Origin: Verrucomicrobia bacterium UBA1412
Lineage (GTDB): Bacteria; Verrucomicrobiota; Verrucomicrobiia; Limisphaerales; UBA1412
Length of the DNA stretch: 16,436 nucleotides
Direction: 5' to 3'
Assembly: GCA_002305615.1 (NCBI GenBank)
Contig: DBPU01000118.1
Span: 1-16,436, forward strand
Under the pieces are notes generated by a model. That model was not told the origin of the DNA. It searched no databases and saw nothing but the letters and a program-made list of their open reading frames with translations. Made by a program: the position numbers and the translations under genes. The stretch's first letter is position 1, and each line of letters starts with the position of its first letter. Shown in pieces: positions 14,905 to 16,436 of the stretch.

Positions 14905-15942
14905 TCATTCAGAGGCGGAAGGCCGATCACTCCCGGTCTTACCTTTCAACTTCTTCTGCGCCTGTTTGATGCTTTCCAGATAATCACGCTCTGCTGGGGA
15001 CGGCAGTTCGGCAATACGCATGCGGTATTTTTTATATTCCTCAGTTGCCTTTTCAATCGCCGCCTGATGGCTGACCGTTCCGGCATCTTCCAATACTCCT
15101 TTGCCGTAACGTTCGGCAAAATCATCGACCTGTGGCAGCCAATCGCGCATATATGTAGGTTCATGGTTTAGCGCATGCAATTCCGCAAGGTCAAAAAACG
15201 CTGAGACCAGCCGGTTGAGCACAGCAAGTTCCTTTTCATTCAGATAATTCTTTGCCACCATGGCATCATCCTTATGGGGTGTTTCACCCCGGAAGGTTTG
15301 CATACCCATAAACGGTTTCTCTGCATCAGCGCGGGTAAAGATAATTTCGGCAGAGGTCTGCATATTAACGGCATAATGCATTTTGTTCTGAATAATCTGA
15401 AAAAATTGACGACATTCTTCTGACTTTGGGTTGTAGTCTACACTCGTGGCAAAGAGATCTAAAAGCTGACGGTAAAAAACCTTTTCGCTGGAACGGATGT
15501 CGCGGATGCGCTCCAGGAGTTCTTTCCAATAAAGGCCGCCACCCGCTTTTTTGAGCAGGTCGTCATTCATGGTAAAGCCCTTAACAATATATTCTCGTAT
15601 TCGCTCCGTTGCCCAAATTCGAAACTGTGTGCCACGCTGTGACTTAACTCGATAACCCACCGAAATAATTACATCAAGGTTGTAATATTCAATTTGGCGC
15701 TCGACTTCACGCCCCCCCTCAATTTGAACTGTTGCAATTTTTGCAACAGTTGCCTCACGAGTAAGTTCGCCTTCTTCAAAAATGTTTTTGATATGACGAG
15801 ATGTTGTTGATTTATCCCGCTGAAAAAGCTCGCTCATTTGATCAAGCGAAAGCCAAACCGTCTCATTTTCCATGCGCACATCAATCTTGGTGCGGCCATC
15901 GTCGGCTTGGTATATGATAATTTCCGTATTCTTATATTCCAT
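14905..15942 (-). CDS. RhuM-family protein (virulence RhuM / Fic-associated type)
   Basis: 345 aa, recognised as the RhuM family. The N-terminal part (about 25-115) has TVWLSLDQMSELFQRDKSTT with SRHIKNIF, then YYNLDVIISVGYRVKSQRGT and FRIWATERIREYIVKGF. It looks like a KilA-N/Bro-N-like DNA-binding module. The C-terminal part has the family block around FAERYGKGVLEDAGTVSH. The biochemical role is not established; the name comes from a Salmonella pathogenicity island, and members are common in genomic islands near restriction and other defence genes. The start ATG at 15942 has an SD-like GGAAAG 7 nt upstream and a strong promoter at 16014-16042. The gene lies between two copies of a terminator-promoter repeat, so it looks like an inserted unit. 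Confidence 0.9.
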   Translation of the reverse strand: MEYKNTEIIIYQADDGRTKIDVRMENETVWLSLDQMSELFQRDKSTTSRHIKNIFEEGELTREATVAKIATVQIEGGREVERQIEYYNLDVIISVGYRVKSQRGTQFRIWATERIREYIVKGFTMNDDLLKKAGGGLYWKELLERIRDIRSSEKVFYRQLLDLFATSVDYNPKSEECRQFFQIIQNKMHYAVNMQTSAEIIFTRADAEKPFMGMQTFRGETPHKDDAMVAKNYLNEKELAVLNRLVSAFFDLAELHALNHEPTYMRDWLPQVDDFAERYGKGVLEDAGTVSHQAAIEKATEEYKKYRMRIAELPSPAERDYLESIKQAQKKLKGKTGSDRPSASE

Positions 15943-16013
15943 ATTCTTTCCGTTTAAGTTTCTTAAAAGGCGTTCGATGTGAAATGTAAAATGGTATATC
16001 CAATGTCGGGGAT

Positions 16014-16042
16014 ACTATAAAGTAAAAGAAGGAATGAGTCAA
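16014..16042 (-). promoter_or_regulatory. Sigma70-type promoter of rhuM
   Basis: On the minus strand TTGACT (16037-16042) and TATAGT (16014-16019) are separated by 17 nt; each matches consensus at 5 of 6 positions. The transcript would start near 16007, giving a leader of about 65 nt before the rhuM ATG. Confidence 0.75.
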
Positions 16043-16051
16043 GAATAAATG

Positions 16052-16096
16052 AAAAAAAACATCCCGGAGCGCTTTTGGGTTAAAAAGCACTTCGGG
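16052..16096 (-). terminator. Strong intrinsic terminator upstream of rhuM
   Basis: The arms 16063-16076 and 16083-16096 pair at 13 of 14 positions (one A-C mismatch, one G-T wobble) around a 6-nt loop. On the minus strand eight T follow after a 3-nt spacer (16052-16059). It would end transcription coming from the reductase gene at the right edge. Confidence 0.8.
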
Positions 16097-16109
16097 TTTG
16101 TCTGAATTT

Positions 16110-16134
16110 GGAATGTGCAAAAATTGCACATTCC
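16110..16134. terminator. Perfect 11-bp hairpin after the reductase gene
   Basis: GGAATGTGCAA (16110-16120) and TTGCACATTCC (16124-16134) are perfect arms around a 3-nt loop. Five T follow on the plus strand; no T tract follows on the minus strand. It lies in tandem with the terminator at 16052-16096, 50 nt after the reductase stop. It may be an RNA-protecting stem, a plus-strand terminator or a protein site. Confidence 0.5.
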
Positions 16135-16184
16135 TTTTTCCATTAAGCTCGCCTTCGGAACCGGGAGTCCGGGAGCAGGAGGCG

Positions 16185-16436
16185 TTATTTGCGGCGGGAG
16201 CGGATGAACGCCAGGAAAGCGTCTGCCTGTTTCTCCAGGTAAGGACGGCTCGCACCGAGCTCAAACTTGCCTCCCTTATTGTGCATCCCCATCGCGTTGG
16301 GGATCGTGAGCCGGGGCGCGTTCATCACGTCCATGGTCAGGAGGCTGATGAGCGTCACCAGGTGATCCTGTGCCAGGCCCGTACCGCTCATGCCGATTGT
16401 GATGCCGCTGATGGCTGCGGGCTTACCCGCCAGAAC
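16185..16436 (-). CDS. NAD(P)H-dependent FMN reductase-like protein, C-terminal part (runs off the right edge)
   Basis: The minus-strand frame is open from the window edge to a TAA at 16185: 83 residues of a truncated gene. It begins VLAGKPAAISGITIGMSGTG, then QDHLVTLISLLTMDVMNAPR. The GKPxAI strand followed by a glycine-rich loop and an (A/S)xxxLxxxL helix is the pattern of the second half of the flavodoxin-fold NADPH-dependent FMN reductases (PF03358 type). The end ASRPYLEKQADAFLAFI is the usual closing helix. These enzymes reduce FMN, quinones or azo compounds with NAD(P)H. The FMN-binding half is outside the window, so the assignment rests on the C-terminus only. It looks GC-rich like the host genes, unlike the neighbouring accessory DNA. 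Confidence 0.7.
   Translation of the reverse strand, partial: VLAGKPAAISGITIGMSGTGLAQDHLVTLISLLTMDVMNAPRLTIPNAMGMHNKGGKFELGASRPYLEKQADAFLAFIRSRRK

Larger units (their letters stand above)
16011..16096 (-). repeat. Terminator-plus-promoter repeat unit, copy B
   Basis: Partner of 14811-14893, offset by 1200 bp over the promoter half. The hairpin half differs by a few small insertions. It stands between the flavin reductase gene and rhuM on the minus strand. This copy has the stronger hairpin, the T tract and the better -10 box, so it is probably the better-preserved version. Confidence 0.75.

Noticed and set aside
14781..16100. Insertion sequence or transposon carrying rhuM
   Set aside because: No transposase, terminal inverted repeats or short target duplication is seen. 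The flanking repeats are regulatory joints of about 85 bp, not IS ends.
1..16436. CRISPR arrays, tRNA or rRNA genes
   Set aside because: No regularly spaced repeats and no cloverleaf or rRNA-like stretches were noticed in the intergenic regions.

Overview
The window reads as chromosomal DNA of an anaerobic or facultative, probably Gram-negative bacterium. The evidence is an oxygen-sensitive class III ribonucleotide reductase with its radical-SAM activase, a membrane-fusion-protein/ABC exporter of the MacAB type, and a PTS enzyme I. Most of the left two thirds looks GC-rich (high 50s by eye, not computed). Its genes mostly start without a recognisable Shine-Dalgarno (SD) sequence. Together with the sugar nucleotidyltransferase style this would fit a PVC-type lineage, but that assignment is a guess.

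Layout. (1) 1-2135, minus strand: a closely spaced pair, ptsI followed by the 5' part of a sugar-1-phosphate nucleotidyltransferase that runs off the left edge. (2) 2269-6359, plus strand: a 34-bp element found twice in the window, a good sigma70-type promoter, a cobalamin riboswitch, an intrinsic terminator and a second inverted repeat. These lead into an anaerobic dNTP operon: nrdD catalytic chain, a separate 57-residue glycyl-radical chain, nrdG and dcd. The last three overlap by 4 nt each. (3) 6360-11195, plus strand: a 338-nt leader with the second copy of the 34-bp element, then adaptor, ABC ATPase and two MacB/FtsX-like permeases. (4) 11271-16050, minus strand: AT-rich accessory DNA with a 1169-residue protein that has a PD-(D/E)xK nuclease-like N-terminus and no visible P-loop, and a RhuM-family gene. 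Each gene has its own promoter. (5) Right edge: the C-terminal part of a flavodoxin-fold NAD(P)H-dependent reductase on the minus strand, followed by tandem hairpins.

How the genes work together. The riboswitch operon would make and balance dNTPs without oxygen. NrdG makes the glycyl radical, NrdD reduces ribonucleotides, and Dcd turns dCTP into dUTP for the thymidylate route. Control by B12 suggests that a B12-dependent class II reductase exists elsewhere in the genome and takes over when cobalamin is available. The exporter operon is a complete inner-membrane and adaptor set without its outer-membrane channel.

The most interesting signals are three. The class III reductase is split exactly between its zinc site and its glycyl-radical loop. 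A putative nuclease/solenoid defence protein lacks the ATPase expected from the Avs/STAND layout. A homologous terminator-plus-promoter unit of about 85 bp occurs twice, exactly 1200 bp apart, so that rhuM sits between direct repeats like a cassette.
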